DNA of 64,000 bases from Streptomyces venezuelae (GTDB lineage Bacteria; Actinomycetota; Actinomycetes; Streptomycetales; Streptomycetaceae), in NCBI RefSeq assembly GCF_008642295.1, contig NZ_CP029190.1, forward strand, positions 4,323,501-4,387,500. The letters run 5' to 3'. The position numbers and the translations under genes are program-made. The stretch's first letter is position 1. Each line of letters begins with the position of its first letter. Shown piece after piece: positions 9,281 through 20,521 of the stretch. Below the pieces are notes generated by a model that worked only from the letters and a program-made list of their open reading frames with translations, did no database searches and was not told the origin of the DNA.

Positions 9281-11749
9281 TCAATGTACTGACCGGGGGG
9301 CCGGTGCGGCGGTGGAATCCGTGGGATCGGGTTCCTGGGGGCCGGCCGGGGTGGTGCGGCGGCGGAGGAGGGTGACCGTGGTGACCGTGAGGAGGGTCAG
9401 GAGGGCCAGGCCCGCGGCGGCCAGGCCGGGGCCGAGGCCCTTCGGGGTGAAGGTGCAGGAGATCTTTTCGGTGCCCGCGGGGAGGTCCAGGGCGAGGAGG
9501 CCGTGGAAGCTCCTGGTGGGGGCCGAGCACTGCCAGCCGGGGACGTCCGTCGTGGCCAGGACCGCGGTGCCGGTGGTGCCGCGGGGGAGGGTGGCCTCGA
9601 TGGTGTGGCCGCCTGCCCTGACCTCGGTGGCGCCGGTCTTGACCAGGCCCTCCACGGCGGCGGCGAGCTGGGTGCGGTCCAGGCAGCCGATCGGGGCGGC
9701 CGGGGCCTCGGCCTGGCTCTTGGTCCTGACGGTGATGTCGAGCCTGCCGCCCGCGGGGACCGTGCCGAGCTTCAGGACGCCCGTCTGCCGGTCTTCCAGG
9801 CGGTGCGTGGTGCCGCCCTGGGTGAGGGTGCCGTTCAGGGCGGGGGAGTACCAGTAGGCCTCGGTGCCCGGGCTGCACACGGCCGTGTACTTCTGCTCCG
9901 TGGCGCTGCCGGAGCGGCTGGTGCGGGGGACCAGGTAGACGGGCTTGCCCAGGACGTTCTCCTGGTTGGCCCAGACGCTGCCCGCGGGGGCGGCCGACCG
10001 GAATTCCCCGTCGCGGACGGTGACCAGCGGGGGAGCGAGGAACTTCTCGCCCTGCCAGGCGTTCTTCACGCCCGGGACCGGGCTCACCCGGGCGCCGATG
10101 GAGAAGATCGCGTCCAGGACCCTGTTGTCGGACCCGAAGAAGGTGCGGCCGTCGTTCTTGTAGCCGTAGCCCAGCGGTTCCAGGGCCCGGTAGGTGGCCT
10201 CGGGCAGGTAGCTGCTGTAGTACTGCGGGCCCTCGGCCTGGAGGGCCAGGGCGTCGTTGTACGAGGTCTGGGGCCTGCCCGAGTCGGTCCGGTATGCGGG
10301 CCAGCCGTCCACGGAGCGGACGGCCTCGAAGTGGTTGGTGATCGACTGGCTGGAGGTGACGGCCGGCTTCGCCCACCGCTCCCGGACCCGCTTCTCGTCC
10401 GCATTGAAGGCCGCCAGGGTGGATTCGGCGAAGACCACCGCGACCATCAGGGCCGCGGCGACCGGCACCAGCGCCCGCCGCCGTTCGCCCATCCCCAGCA
10501 GGACCAGGGCGAGCAGCGAGAGCGCGCCGCCGCCCAGGACCGCGTACCAGGTCTGTACAGCGAAGTCGTCGGTGTTGCGGAGCAGGAAGGTGGCCGCCAC
10601 CAGGAGGCCCGCCGTGATCGCAAGGTGCAGCGGGCGCGGCCGGTTGGCCAGTGCCATCCAGGCGACGATCACCAGCATCCCGCTGAACACGAAGGCCTCG
10701 CGGTACGGGTTGCCGTTCGGCACCGCCAGACCGTGCCAGACGTACTGGGTGGGCGGGAACTGGAACGAGGCCGCGACCAGGACGATGGCCACGCCCCAGA
10801 CCAGCCGGGTCTTCTTGGCGATGCCGGTGTTCAGCAGGAAGGAGCCCGCCAGGATGAGGCCCAGCGAGGCGATGTAGAGCCGCGGCCGGCCGCCCCACAG
10901 GTGGGTGGCGGGCAGCATGCCGGTGAGGAAGACGTCCAGGCGCTGCGGGTCGAACTCGCCGGCCTTCGTGGGCTGGGCCGCTCCGCTGGAGAGGAAGGAC
11001 GGCAGCAGGAGGGGGAGCGTGAGGAGTATGCCGGTGGCCGCGGCGGTGGCCGCCCGGAACAGGGCGCGCAGCCGCTGCTTCCCGGTCATGTCCCGAACGA
11101 TGAGACGGATGCCCAGCAGGACGCAGGCCGCCATCGTCGCCATCATCGCGGTGTAGAAGTTGCCCAGCCAGGCGAGCGCGACCAGCGCGGTTGCGGCCGG
11201 CCAGCGCCGCCCCTCCAGGCACCACTCGACGGCGATCCCCAGCAGCGGCAGGGCGACCAGGCCCCACAGCCACATCGGGATGTACGAGGCGTCGCTGAGC
11301 GCCCACCCGCACAGGCCGTACGTCGCCCCCAGCACCCCCCGCTGCCACCACGGGCCCGGCACCAGCCGGCCCAGGTAGACCGCCATCAGGGCAGCCGCCA
11401 GGCCCATGGTGACCGGGGTGATCACGAAGACCGCCAGGTCGACGTGGGCCCGCGGCACCAGCACGGCCAGCCAGGAGAACGGATTGCCGAGGTAGGTGTA
11501 GTAGTCGGACAGGAACTGCTGTCCGAAGCCCCCACGCCAGGTGAAGAGGACGTCACCGGCGGCCTGGCCGTGCACCAGGTCCCACAGGGCCCGGTGGAAG
11601 GGCACGTACTGGTTCGCCTGGTCGTTGATGGCGCGGCCGGTGTTGCCGAAGGGGAAGCTGCCGCGGAGCGCCCAGGCCGTGCAGAACGCGGCCGAGGTGA
11701 GGGCGAAGGCGAGCAGGGGCGCGTACAGCCGCTGGATCCGGCTCGCCAA
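9281..11749 (-). CDS. YfhO family multi-pass membrane protein
   Basis: 822-aa integral membrane protein of the bacterial YfhO family, related in topology to GT-C lipid-linked glycosyltransferases. The N-terminus has the family pattern FPFGNTGRAINDQANQYVPF followed by WRGGFGQQF. About a dozen hydrophobic segments run through residues 10-480, followed by a large extracytoplasmic region and a final membrane helix near the C-terminus (TLLTVTTVTLLRRR). The start is TTG at 11747-11749, with GGAG about 8 nt upstream; no ATG or GTG gives a better site. YfhO proteins have been linked to glycosylation of wall polymers; the sugar and acceptor here are not evident. Confidence 0.85.
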   Translation of the reverse strand: MASRIQRLYAPLLAFALTSAAFCTAWALRGSFPFGNTGRAINDQANQYVPFHRALWDLVHGQAAGDVLFTWRGGFGQQFLSDYYTYLGNPFSWLAVLVPRAHVDLAVFVITPVTMGLAAALMAVYLGRLVPGPWWQRGVLGATYGLCGWALSDASYIPMWLWGLVALPLLGIAVEWCLEGRRWPAATALVALAWLGNFYTAMMATMAACVLLGIRLIVRDMTGKQRLRALFRAATAAATGILLTLPLLLPSFLSSGAAQPTKAGEFDPQRLDVFLTGMLPATHLWGGRPRLYIASLGLILAGSFLLNTGIAKKTRLVWGVAIVLVAASFQFPPTQYVWHGLAVPNGNPYREAFVFSGMLVIVAWMALANRPRPLHLAITAGLLVAATFLLRNTDDFAVQTWYAVLGGGALSLLALVLLGMGERRRALVPVAAALMVAVVFAESTLAAFNADEKRVRERWAKPAVTSSQSITNHFEAVRSVDGWPAYRTDSGRPQTSYNDALALQAEGPQYYSSYLPEATYRALEPLGYGYKNDGRTFFGSDNRVLDAIFSIGARVSPVPGVKNAWQGEKFLAPPLVTVRDGEFRSAAPAGSVWANQENVLGKPVYLVPRTSRSGSATEQKYTAVCSPGTEAYWYSPALNGTLTQGGTTHRLEDRQTGVLKLGTVPAGGRLDITVRTKSQAEAPAAPIGCLDRTQLAAAVEGLVKTGATEVRAGGHTIEATLPRGTTGTAVLATTDVPGWQCSAPTRSFHGLLALDLPAGTEKISCTFTPKGLGPGLAAAGLALLTLLTVTTVTLLRRRTTPAGPQEPDPTDSTAAPAPRSVH

Positions 11750-11790
11750 TGTGATACTCCCTGAACCTCGGTACGATGGCCTGTTCGGGT

Positions 11791-11819
11791 AGTTTATGCA
11801 GCCACTCGGGGGGCAAAGC
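11791..11819 (-). promoter_or_regulatory. possible promoter for the yfhO-like gene
   Basis: On the minus strand a TAAACT hexamer (11796-11791) stands out in GC-rich sequence about 40 nt upstream of the TTG start. The -35 region (GCTTTG or TTTGCC, depending on spacing) is weak. Low-confidence call. Confidence 0.3.
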
Positions 11820-11848
11820 GGGCGCCTGCCGGGTCCGGGGCATTTGTT

Positions 11849-11877
11849 TTGACCGGAGTGGATGAGGTAGGTACGCT
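11849..11877 (+). promoter_or_regulatory. HrdB-type promoter of the str operon
   Basis: TTGACC at 11849-11854 and TACGCT at 11872-11877 are separated by 17 bp, matching the vegetative sigma consensus. Transcription would start near 11884, leaving a leader of about 185 nt before rpsL. The 319-nt gap between the yfhO-like gene and rpsL (11750-12068) holds this promoter, the leader hairpin and a weak minus-strand promoter; I see no gene in it. Confidence 0.75.
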
Positions 11878-11994
11878 CAGACCTTGTGCCTGGGGTGTGC
11901 CTGGGCTCCCGTGCGTGTCCATCAACCGCACGCGAGCCGCAGTGGCCACCGCGATCCGAGGACGATTCCGCCAGTGGCGGGACCCTCCCGGATC

Positions 11995-12019
11995 CGACAC
12001 ACCCGACCGCGTGGGTCGG
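11995..12019 (+). promoter_or_regulatory. leader hairpin of rpsL, nearly identical to the one before rpsJ
   Basis: CGACAC followed by a perfect 7-bp stem CCCGACC (12002-12008), loop GCGT, and GGGTCGG (12013-12019). The 25-nt element recurs at 20101-20125 in the rpsJ leader with two differences, both outside the stem. It ends 49 nt before the rpsL start. A shared RNA element or protein-binding site for two ribosomal operons is the simplest reading. Confidence 0.6.
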
Positions 12020-12068
12020 CGAAGTTCCAGGTTAGTTTTACGATCGGCACACAGAAACCGGAGAAGTA

Positions 12069-12440
12069 GTGCCTACGATCCAGCAGCTGGTCCGGAAGGG
12101 CCGGCAGGACAAGGTCGAGAAGACGAAGACGCCCGCGCTTGAGGCTTCGCCCCAGCGTCGTGGTGTCTGCACGCGTGTGTTCACGACCACCCCGAAGAAG
12201 CCGAACTCGGCGCTCCGTAAGGTCGCGCGTGTGCGTCTGACCTCCGGCATCGAGGTCACCGCTTACATTCCGGGTGAGGGACACAACCTGCAGGAGCACT
12301 CGATCGTGCTCGTGCGTGGTGGCCGTGTGAAGGACCTGCCGGGTGTTCGTTACAAGATCATCCGCGGTGCGCTTGACACCCAGGCTGTCAAGAACCGCAA
12401 GCAGGCCCGCAGCCGCTACGGCGCCAAGAAGGAGAAGTAA
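12069..12440 (+). CDS. rpsL: 30S ribosomal protein S12
   Basis: 123-aa decoding-centre protein. It has the conserved loops [11 protein letters not shown] (42-51) and [12 protein letters not shown] (84-95). Lys44 and Lys88 (E. coli Lys43 and Lys87), where streptomycin resistance commonly arises, are wild type, so the allele looks streptomycin-sensitive. The start is GTG at 12069. It is first in the rpsL-rpsG-fusA-tuf operon, with rpsG starting 2 nt after its stop. Confidence 0.99.
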   Translation: MPTIQQLVRKGRQDKVEKTKTPALEASPQRRGVCTRVFTTTPKKPNSALRKVARVRLTSGIEVTAYIPGEGHNLQEHSIVLVRGGRVKDLPGVRYKIIRGALDTQAVKNRKQARSRYGAKKEK

Positions 12441-12442
12441 GA

Positions 12443-12913
12443 ATGCCTCGTAAGGGCCCCGCCCCGAAGCGCCCGGTCATCATCGACCCGGTCTACAGCT
12501 CTCCTCTGGTCACCTCGCTGATCAACAAGATCCTCCTGGACGGCAAGCGCTCCACCGCCGAGCGCATCGTCTACGGCGCCATGGAAGGCCTCCGCGAGAA
12601 GACCGGCAACGACCCGGTCATCACGCTGAAGCGCGCGCTGGAGAACGTCAAGCCCTCCCTCGAGGTCAAGTCCCGCCGCGTCGGTGGCGCGACCTACCAG
12701 GTTCCGGTCGAGGTCAAGCCGGGTCGCCAGTCGACCCTGGCCCTCCGCTGGCTCGTGGGTTACTCCCGCGCCCGCCGCGAGAAGACCATGACCGAGCGCC
12801 TGATGAACGAGCTTCTCGACGCCTCGAACGGCCTCGGTGCGGCCGTCAAGAAGCGCGAGGACACGCACAAGATGGCCGAGTCCAACAAGGCCTTCGCGCA
12901 CTACCGCTGGTAG
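12443..12913 (+). CDS. rpsG: 30S ribosomal protein S7
   Basis: 156-aa primary 16S rRNA binder of the 30S head, at the usual family length. The N-terminal [20 protein letters not shown] and the C-terminal AHYRW are characteristic. It starts 2 nt after rpsL, with the ribosome-binding site GAAGGAG inside the end of rpsL, so the two are probably coupled. S7 is the autoregulator of the str operon in E. coli; whether that holds here is unknown. Confidence 0.99.
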   Translation: MPRKGPAPKRPVIIDPVYSSPLVTSLINKILLDGKRSTAERIVYGAMEGLREKTGNDPVITLKRALENVKPSLEVKSRRVGGATYQVPVEVKPGRQSTLALRWLVGYSRARREKTMTERLMNELLDASNGLGAAVKKREDTHKMAESNKAFAHYRW

Positions 12914-12952
12914 TCGCAACCCACATCGAGACCGAGAGAAGACTGAGCCGAT

Positions 12953-15085
<2,133 letters not shown>

Positions 15086-15126
15086 CTCTTCCGAGTTCAC
15101 GCTTTAGGCTTGTCACCGGAACCTCT

Positions 15127-15157
15127 GGGGCAACAACGGCAACAGCTTTGTTGCCCC
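15127..15157 (+). other. perfect 10-bp hairpin between fusA and tuf
   Basis: GGGGCAACAA (15127-15136) and TTGTTGCCCC (15148-15157) pair perfectly around an 11-nt loop. It sits in the 150-nt fusA-tuf gap. No U tract follows, so attenuation, RNA processing or partial termination are all possible. In other Streptomyces tuf is known to have its own promoter in this gap. Confidence 0.6.
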
Positions 15158-15235
15158 GGAGGAACCGGCATTCCAGCAAAGATCACCTGGCGCCGATGAG
15201 TAAGGCGTACAGAACCACTTCCCAGGAGGACCCCA

Positions 15236-16429
<1,194 letters not shown>

Positions 16430-16477
16430 GTTTCGACTTCTTCAGGTCTGACCTGGTAGCTCTCTCCAGAGCTGCTT

Positions 16478-16509
16478 GAAGGGCCCCGGGATTCGTCCCG
16501 GGGCCCTTC
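16478..16509 (+). terminator. terminator of the str operon
   Basis: A perfect 13-bp stem, GAAGGGCCCCGGG (16478-16490) with CCCGGGGCCCTTC (16497-16509), around the loop ATTCGT. It begins 48 nt after the tuf stop and ends 21 nt before the convergent Uma2 gene. Confidence 0.85.
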
Positions 16510-16530
16510 GTCATGTCCGCCTTGCGGTGC

Positions 16531-17118
16531 TCACTGGTACCGGGGGAGGTCGCTGGTCGAGATCGTCCAGTCGGCGATCGTGACGTCTTCGCCGTACACG
16601 AAGTCCTTGCGCGTCGCGTACCGGGGGCCGGCCGGGGTCTGGTGGATGTCGGAGAAGACGGCACCCGTGCCGGTGCGCGGGTCGAACACCGCGTATACGG
16701 GAATGCCGATGAGCGGATAGTCCCGGACCTTGCCCACCCAGTCGTTGTCGGGGTTGGAGCGGGAGACGACCTCGATTGCCGCGATCAGCGTGCGGGGGTC
16801 GAAGGAGCCCTCGCCCTCCATGTCCTCGCGCGAGATCACCATGACGTCGGGGTGGCGCTTGATCCCTTCGGGAGCGTCCTCCACGTCGGGCGTTCCCGAG
16901 TACGCCCACACCCCGTCCGGCATGACCTTCTCCAGCCGTCGGCTGACCAGACCGGTGGTCAGCTCGTGAGGCCGGCCGGGGGACAGCAAGTCGTGCACGA
17001 TCCCCTCTTTGGTGATCTCGAACTTTCCGGGGAGCCCCTCCCGCATCTGGTCGACCGCCTCGCGCATCGCCTGGTACTGGCGGCTCCCCTGCCGAGAGTC
17101 GTCCGGTGCGATCGTCAT
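16531..17118 (-). CDS. Uma2 family endonuclease-like protein (DUF820)
   Basis: 195 aa, with the PD-(D/E)XK-like Uma2 fold common in Streptomyces and cyanobacteria. Seen: HPDVMVIS with the core Asp, then AAIEVVSRSNPDND with Glu, then a Lys in WVGKVRDY, in the usual order. The chosen ATG at 17118 has GAGGAG 8 nt upstream; an in-frame upstream start at 17166 has no such site. The gene stands alone between the str operon and a divergently regulated HTH gene. Its biological role is unknown; many family members are of unproven activity. Confidence 0.75.
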   Translation of the reverse strand: MTIAPDDSRQGSRQYQAMREAVDQMREGLPGKFEITKEGIVHDLLSPGRPHELTTGLVSRRLEKVMPDGVWAYSGTPDVEDAPEGIKRHPDVMVISREDMEGEGSFDPRTLIAAIEVVSRSNPDNDWVGKVRDYPLIGIPVYAVFDPRTGTGAVFSDIHQTPAGPRYATRKDFVYGEDVTIADWTISTSDLPRYQ

Positions 17119-17162
17119 GGTGTCGGCTCCTCGCTCATGCCCGTGGGCCCGAGTCATCACCT

Positions 17163-17371
17163 TCATGCTAAGCAGCCTCCGGGGCGAGGGTTGGAGCAGT
17201 CGAGGCAGCGGCCCGGGGTGGGGGAGCGGAAGGCGCGGTCGCAGCCGTCGCAGGTCTGGAAGGGGTCCGGTGGTACGTACGGGACGCGGGGCGGGGGTTT
17301 CGGCAGCGCGGGCGGGAGCTGCGCGGCCAGCCGGTGCGCGATCAGTCCGCCCGGGTTGAGCAGGGGTGGGG
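17163..17371 (-). pseudogene. out-of-frame C-terminal zinc-ribbon-like segment of the HTH gene
   Basis: In the -1 frame relative to the HTH protein the minus strand stays open and reads [20 protein letters not shown], then CDGCDRAF and GRCLDC, a typical Cys4 end of this Streptomyces family, to a TGA at 17163-17165. It joins the HTH coding frame around the C runs at 17363-17366 and 17368-17372, so one missing base there would explain the break. One codon near the end is TTA. It may be a real mutation, a sequencing error or programmed frameshifting. Confidence 0.55.
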
Positions 17372-18178
17372 GAGGTTGACGGAAAGGGCCTGCGTGATCG
17401 CCTGATGGTGCGCCCCGAGCTCGAGCCAGGCTTCGACCCCGGGCGCGAGTCTCTGTACGTCGCGCCTGCTGAGCAGCAGCCGTGGATCGGTACGGCGGAG
17501 CTCGGAGAGCAGTTCCTCGGCGAGCCGGCGGCGGGGTGGGTTGTCGGCGTTGCGGGGGGTGGGGATGGGGGTGGGGGCGGGTTCCGGGGCGGGCTCGGGT
17601 TCTGGTTCTGGTTCTGGGTCCGGAGCGGCGGGCTCGGGTTCCGGCTCGGGTTCCGGGTCTGGGGCGGGCTCGGGCTCGGGTTCCGGGTCTGGGGCGGGCT
17701 CCGGCTCCTGCTCCGGCTCTGGGCCAGGCTCGGGCTCGAGCTGCGGCTCTGGGGCAGGCTCCGGCTCGGGTTGCGGCTCCGGCTCGGGGTCCGGTGGCGG
17801 GGTGGGGGCCTCGGGGGAGTGAAGCGCTCCGGGCTGGTTGAAGGACACCATTCGGGTGATGACCTGCCCGCTGGGCAGGCGCTCCCGCGGCCGGGCCAGA
17901 TAGCCGTGCTCCTCCAGCTCGCGCAGCCCCGCGGCGATCCGGGCCTCGCTCTCCGGGAACCGCTCGGCCAGCCGTTTCACGCCGATCCTGGTCCCGCTGG
18001 GCAGGGACTGGATGTGCACCGCGAGGGCGATCGCGACGAGCGACAGCTGCCGGTGCTGGGCGAGGTGGTTGCCGATCACGGTGAAGCGGCTGGCCTGCCG
18101 TGTCTTGATGTGCACGATGCCGGGGTGCGAAACGCCGGACGGGAGGCGCAGAGGCGCGCTAAGCTGCCTGAAAGCCAT
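17342..18178 (-). CDS. helix-turn-helix domain protein with Pro-Glu repeat, probably frameshifted
   Basis: 278 aa from the start [10 protein letters not shown] (ATG at 18178), which matches how streptomycete relatives begin; longer upstream starts run through non-coding-looking sequence. Residues about 30-110 form a winged-helix-like DNA-binding region ([20 protein letters not shown] to [16 protein letters not shown]). A low-complexity stretch of about 80 residues alternating Pro and Glu follows, then a helical segment ([20 protein letters not shown]). The protein stops early at CSTRAD; the expected end with a CxxC zinc-ribbon is in another frame just downstream. The role is unknown, presumably regulatory. 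Confidence 0.65.
   Translation of the reverse strand: MAFRQLSAPLRLPSGVSHPGIVHIKTRQASRFTVIGNHLAQHRQLSLVAIALAVHIQSLPSGTRIGVKRLAERFPESEARIAAGLRELEEHGYLARPRERLPSGQVITRMVSFNQPGALHSPEAPTPPPDPEPEPQPEPEPAPEPQLEPEPGPEPEQEPEPAPDPEPEPEPAPDPEPEPEPEPAAPDPEPEPEPEPAPEPAPTPIPTPRNADNPPRRRLAEELLSELRRTDPRLLLSRRDVQRLAPGVEAWLELGAHHQAITQALSVNLPHPCSTRAD
17560..17805 (-). repeat. low-complexity repeat encoding Pro-Glu dipeptides
   Basis: Degenerate CCCGAG/CCGGAG-type repeats encode PEPEPEP, PAPDPEP and similar units. A 30-bp unit containing TCGGGTTCCGGGTCTGGGGC occurs twice in succession (17641-17700). The tract looks prone to slippage, and its length probably varies between strains. Confidence 0.8.
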
Positions 18179-18432
18179 AGGGAAGTTGTTGTCTTCCTGC
18201 TTGGTAGCCAGAGGAAGGTTCGTCTTCCTCTTGGTTAGGCCCTCGTGCCGGGATGCCACTCCCGACGGGGGCCGACGTCTTTTCTGCGGTCGCCGCGAGC
18301 ATATGCCAGCGAACCCCCTTGAAAGCCAGCCCAGTTGGGAAACCTCACCCGTGCGAGTTACGGGGAGGCTGGAGGGGATTGGCAGGGTTCTTTCGTCCCC
18401 CCGTCCTTTGGCAATTAAGCAGTCCCACGCGG

Positions 18433-18487
18433 CCGGGTCCCATTTCACCGGGTCGTCCCTGTGCCGACCCGGTGAAATGGGACCCGG
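18433..18487. repeat. perfect 23-bp inverted repeat in a divergent intergenic region
   Basis: Arms 18433-18455 and 18465-18487 are exact reverse complements (core GGGTCCCATTTCACC) around a 9-nt spacer. The 416-nt gap 18179-18594 separates divergent genes, so a terminator is not expected here. A second imperfect hairpin lies at about 18497-18525 (CCGCCCTTTCCACAG with CTGTGGAGGGGCGG). I see no gene or clear promoter in the gap. It could be an operator, a mobile-element footprint or an RNA structure. Confidence 0.8.
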
Positions 18488-18594
18488 TCATTTCCCCGCC
18501 CTTTCCACAGGCTGTGGAGGGGCGGCGGCGCCCACCGCCGGGGGCTGTGAGAAGCTCCGCGTCGCAAAGATCAAGCCGGTTCAGGGGTGGGGCA

Positions 18595-19749
18595 GTGGTT
18601 TCCGACGAGGAGTGGGACGAGTTCGCGCGCAAGGCCGCGGAGGACCGGCAGGGCGCGCCCAAGGAGCCGTCCGCGCGGGCGCGGATGGTGACCGAGCGGC
18701 TGCGGCAGGAGGAGGAAGAGCGGGCCAAGGCCGGGAGGAAGCGATTCGGCCGGCGAGCCGAGCCGGTACGGAACGAGCCGCCCGGCTGGCGCACCGGGCC
18801 CGCCTGGCAGGAGATGCAGGGCCGCAGGAGCGGCAGCAGGGTCAAGGCCGGGCTGGCGATCGTGCTGATCGCAGGGCTGGCCCTGGTGGTGCTGCGCCCC
18901 GAGCTGCTCATCGACCGGATCAGCGGCAAGGCCGAGCAGGACGAGAAGAGCCGGCAGCCGCTGGCCGCGGAGTCCGTACGGCCGACCGCGGCGCCGGAGC
19001 AGGTCTACCCGGACCAGCCGACGCTGAAGGAACCTTTCCGCGGGTCCCCGGCCGCCCAGTGGGCCGACGGGGCCGCCGGGATCGAGCTGCCCGAGGCCAA
19101 GGCCGTCGGCGGCCTCACCAAGGAGCAGGTGGCGGACGCGGTCAGCCGTACCAAGGCGCTGCTCGTGGCGGCCAACCTCGACCCCCGCACCCTGCGCGGG
19201 GAGCGCCCGGAGGCCGCCCTGAAGCTGCTGGAGCCCCGGCAGCCCACGGTGCACGGGTGGCTCGTCAAGGGCCTGGCGGCCCCGGGCAAGGAGCAGGACC
19301 CGGTCATGATGTTCACCCGCTTCGACCCCGCCGAGGTGCGCCTGGTGGGGGACGTGGTCAAGACGCGCGGGCGGATGTGGTTCGAGGCCGGCGAACGGCC
19401 CGGTGAGGTGCTGGTGAAGGCCGACTACTCCTTCGTCTACCCGCTGGTCCGGGTCAAGAAGGGGTCGGAGGAGGTCGCCCGGACCGTGGTGCGCCGCCAG
19501 CTCACGGTCGCCGTGAACGACCCCGCGCGGTACACGGTCACCCAGGGCACCCTCGCGGTGCTGGAGTACCCGAACGAGATCGCGAACTCGGCCTGTGGCA
19601 TTTACGACGGGTTCCTGCACCCCACGTTCCCCAGTGACGGCCGGGTGGCCGGCACGGAGCCCAGCGGCCCGGCGGAGGACCCGTACGACCGCAGCACCGA
19701 GCTGTCCGTGCACGAGGAAGAGGGCTGCGGGCAGGTCTCCCGCACCTGA
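18595..19749 (+). CDS. membrane-anchored protein of unknown function
   Basis: 384 aa from GTG 18595 (VSDEEWDEFARKAAED). A charged cytoplasmic N-terminus rich in Arg and Glu (1-80) precedes one membrane helix (LAIVLIAGLALVVLRPELL, about 88-106) and an extracytoplasmic domain of about 275 residues with no motif I recognise. Two Cys near the C-terminus (NSACGIYDGF and EEEGCGQ) could form a disulfide. An open frame extends upstream to 18253, but that part covers the palindromes and lacks a convincing ribosome-binding site. It lies just upstream of the rpsJ promoter. Relatives are annotated as hypothetical in other streptomycetes. Confidence 0.7.
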   Translation: MVSDEEWDEFARKAAEDRQGAPKEPSARARMVTERLRQEEEERAKAGRKRFGRRAEPVRNEPPGWRTGPAWQEMQGRRSGSRVKAGLAIVLIAGLALVVLRPELLIDRISGKAEQDEKSRQPLAAESVRPTAAPEQVYPDQPTLKEPFRGSPAAQWADGAAGIELPEAKAVGGLTKEQVADAVSRTKALLVAANLDPRTLRGERPEAALKLLEPRQPTVHGWLVKGLAAPGKEQDPVMMFTRFDPAEVRLVGDVVKTRGRMWFEAGERPGEVLVKADYSFVYPLVRVKKGSEEVARTVVRRQLTVAVNDPARYTVTQGTLAVLEYPNEIANSACGIYDGFLHPTFPSDGRVAGTEPSGPAEDPYDRSTELSVHEEEGCGQVSRT

Positions 19750-19773
19750 GGCACCCGCGGCGCGTGCCGCAGT

Positions 19774-19801
19774 TTGACGCGCACGCGCCGCGGGGTATTC
19801 T
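19774..19801 (+). promoter_or_regulatory. promoter of the S10 operon
   Basis: TTGACG (19774-19779) and TATTCT (19796-19801) are 16 bp apart, giving a leader of about 390 nt before rpsJ. The 449-nt gap 19750-20198 also holds a small hairpin (CCTCCC-GCC-GGGAGG, 19881-19895), a repeated GGGAATTT near 20064-20084, and the shared leader hairpin. I see no coding region in it. Confidence 0.6.
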
Positions 19802-20100
19802 CTACGGCTCCCGATTGGCGCAATACGTGTCTCGTATGGCAGACTGTCGGGGTTGCTCGGTTGAGTGCCGATGCTGCGCGCCTCCCGCCGGGAGGACCGG
19901 AAGCGAGTCCCACAGTACTCGTCGCCTTTATCTGCCCCTCGGGCAGCAATGGGGCGGACGTACGGGAATCTTCCGGGAAGCGTGGGCGGGGCCCTCACCA
20001 GGCACTCGGTGGGTGTTTCTCCCCCGAATCGTGGTCCGGGACGGATCGCAAACCCTCTGAGCAGGGAATTTCCGTATGGGAATTTTCTGTAGCGGGAGTG

Positions 20101-20125
20101 CGACACGCCCGACCGCGGGGGTCGG
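20101..20125 (+). promoter_or_regulatory. leader hairpin of rpsJ, nearly identical to the one before rpsL
   Basis: CGACAC followed by CCCGACC (20108-20114), loop GCGG, and GGGTCGG (20119-20125). Only two positions differ from the rpsL element at 11995-12019. It ends 73 nt before the rpsJ start. Confidence 0.6.
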
Positions 20126-20198
20126 AGAGAAGCCGCGTGAGAGCGCAGCCGGCCGAGTACCAGAGCGTTGTTACTAGACAAAGGACTACTGAGTAGCC

Positions 20199-20507
20199 AT
20201 GGCGGGACAGAAGATCCGCATCCGGCTCAAGGCCTACGACCACGAGGTCATCGACTCCTCGGCGAAGAAGATCGTCGAGACGGTGACCCGCACTGGTGCG
20301 TCGGTCGCGGGCCCGGTGCCGCTGCCCACTGAGAAGAACGTGTACTGCGTCATCAAGTCGCCGCACAAGTACAAGGACTCGCGCGAGCACTTCGAGATGC
20401 GCACGCACAAGCGCCTGATCGACATCCTCGACCCGACGCCCAAGACCGTTGACTCGCTGATGCGCCTGGACCTTCCGGCCGGCGTTGACATCGAGATCAA
20501 GCTCTGA
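20199..20507 (+). CDS. rpsJ: 30S ribosomal protein S10
   Basis: 102 aa, first gene of the S10 cluster. It has the typical [20 protein letters not shown] start and the loop [21 protein letters not shown] 30S head protein which, in other bacteria, is also the NusB partner in antitermination. rplC follows after 14 nt. Confidence 0.99.
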   Translation: MAGQKIRIRLKAYDHEVIDSSAKKIVETVTRTGASVAGPVPLPTEKNVYCVIKSPHKYKDSREHFEMRTHKRLIDILDPTPKTVDSLMRLDLPAGVDIEIKL

Positions 20508-20521
20508 GAGGCGACGCGAAG

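Noticed and set aside
9503..11764. 753-aa plus-strand open frame opposite the yfhO-like gene
   Set aside because: Gly/Arg/Gln-rich shadow; the minus-strand frame has membrane helices and family motifs.
12069..12440. Streptomycin-resistance allele of rpsL
   Set aside because: Lys44 and Lys88 (E. coli Lys43 and Lys87) and the PGVRY loop are wild type.
17641..17700. CRISPR-like direct repeat
   Set aside because: Two adjacent copies inside a coding low-complexity tract, with no spacers and no cas genes.
17541..17822. Gly-Ser repeat protein on the plus strand
   Set aside because: It is the complement of the Pro-Glu repeat of the HTH gene; no start signal.
18253..18594. Upstream extension of the unknown membrane-anchored protein (start at 18253)
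   Set aside because: It runs through the palindromes, the composition is unlike the rest of the protein, and the GTG at 18595 fits better.
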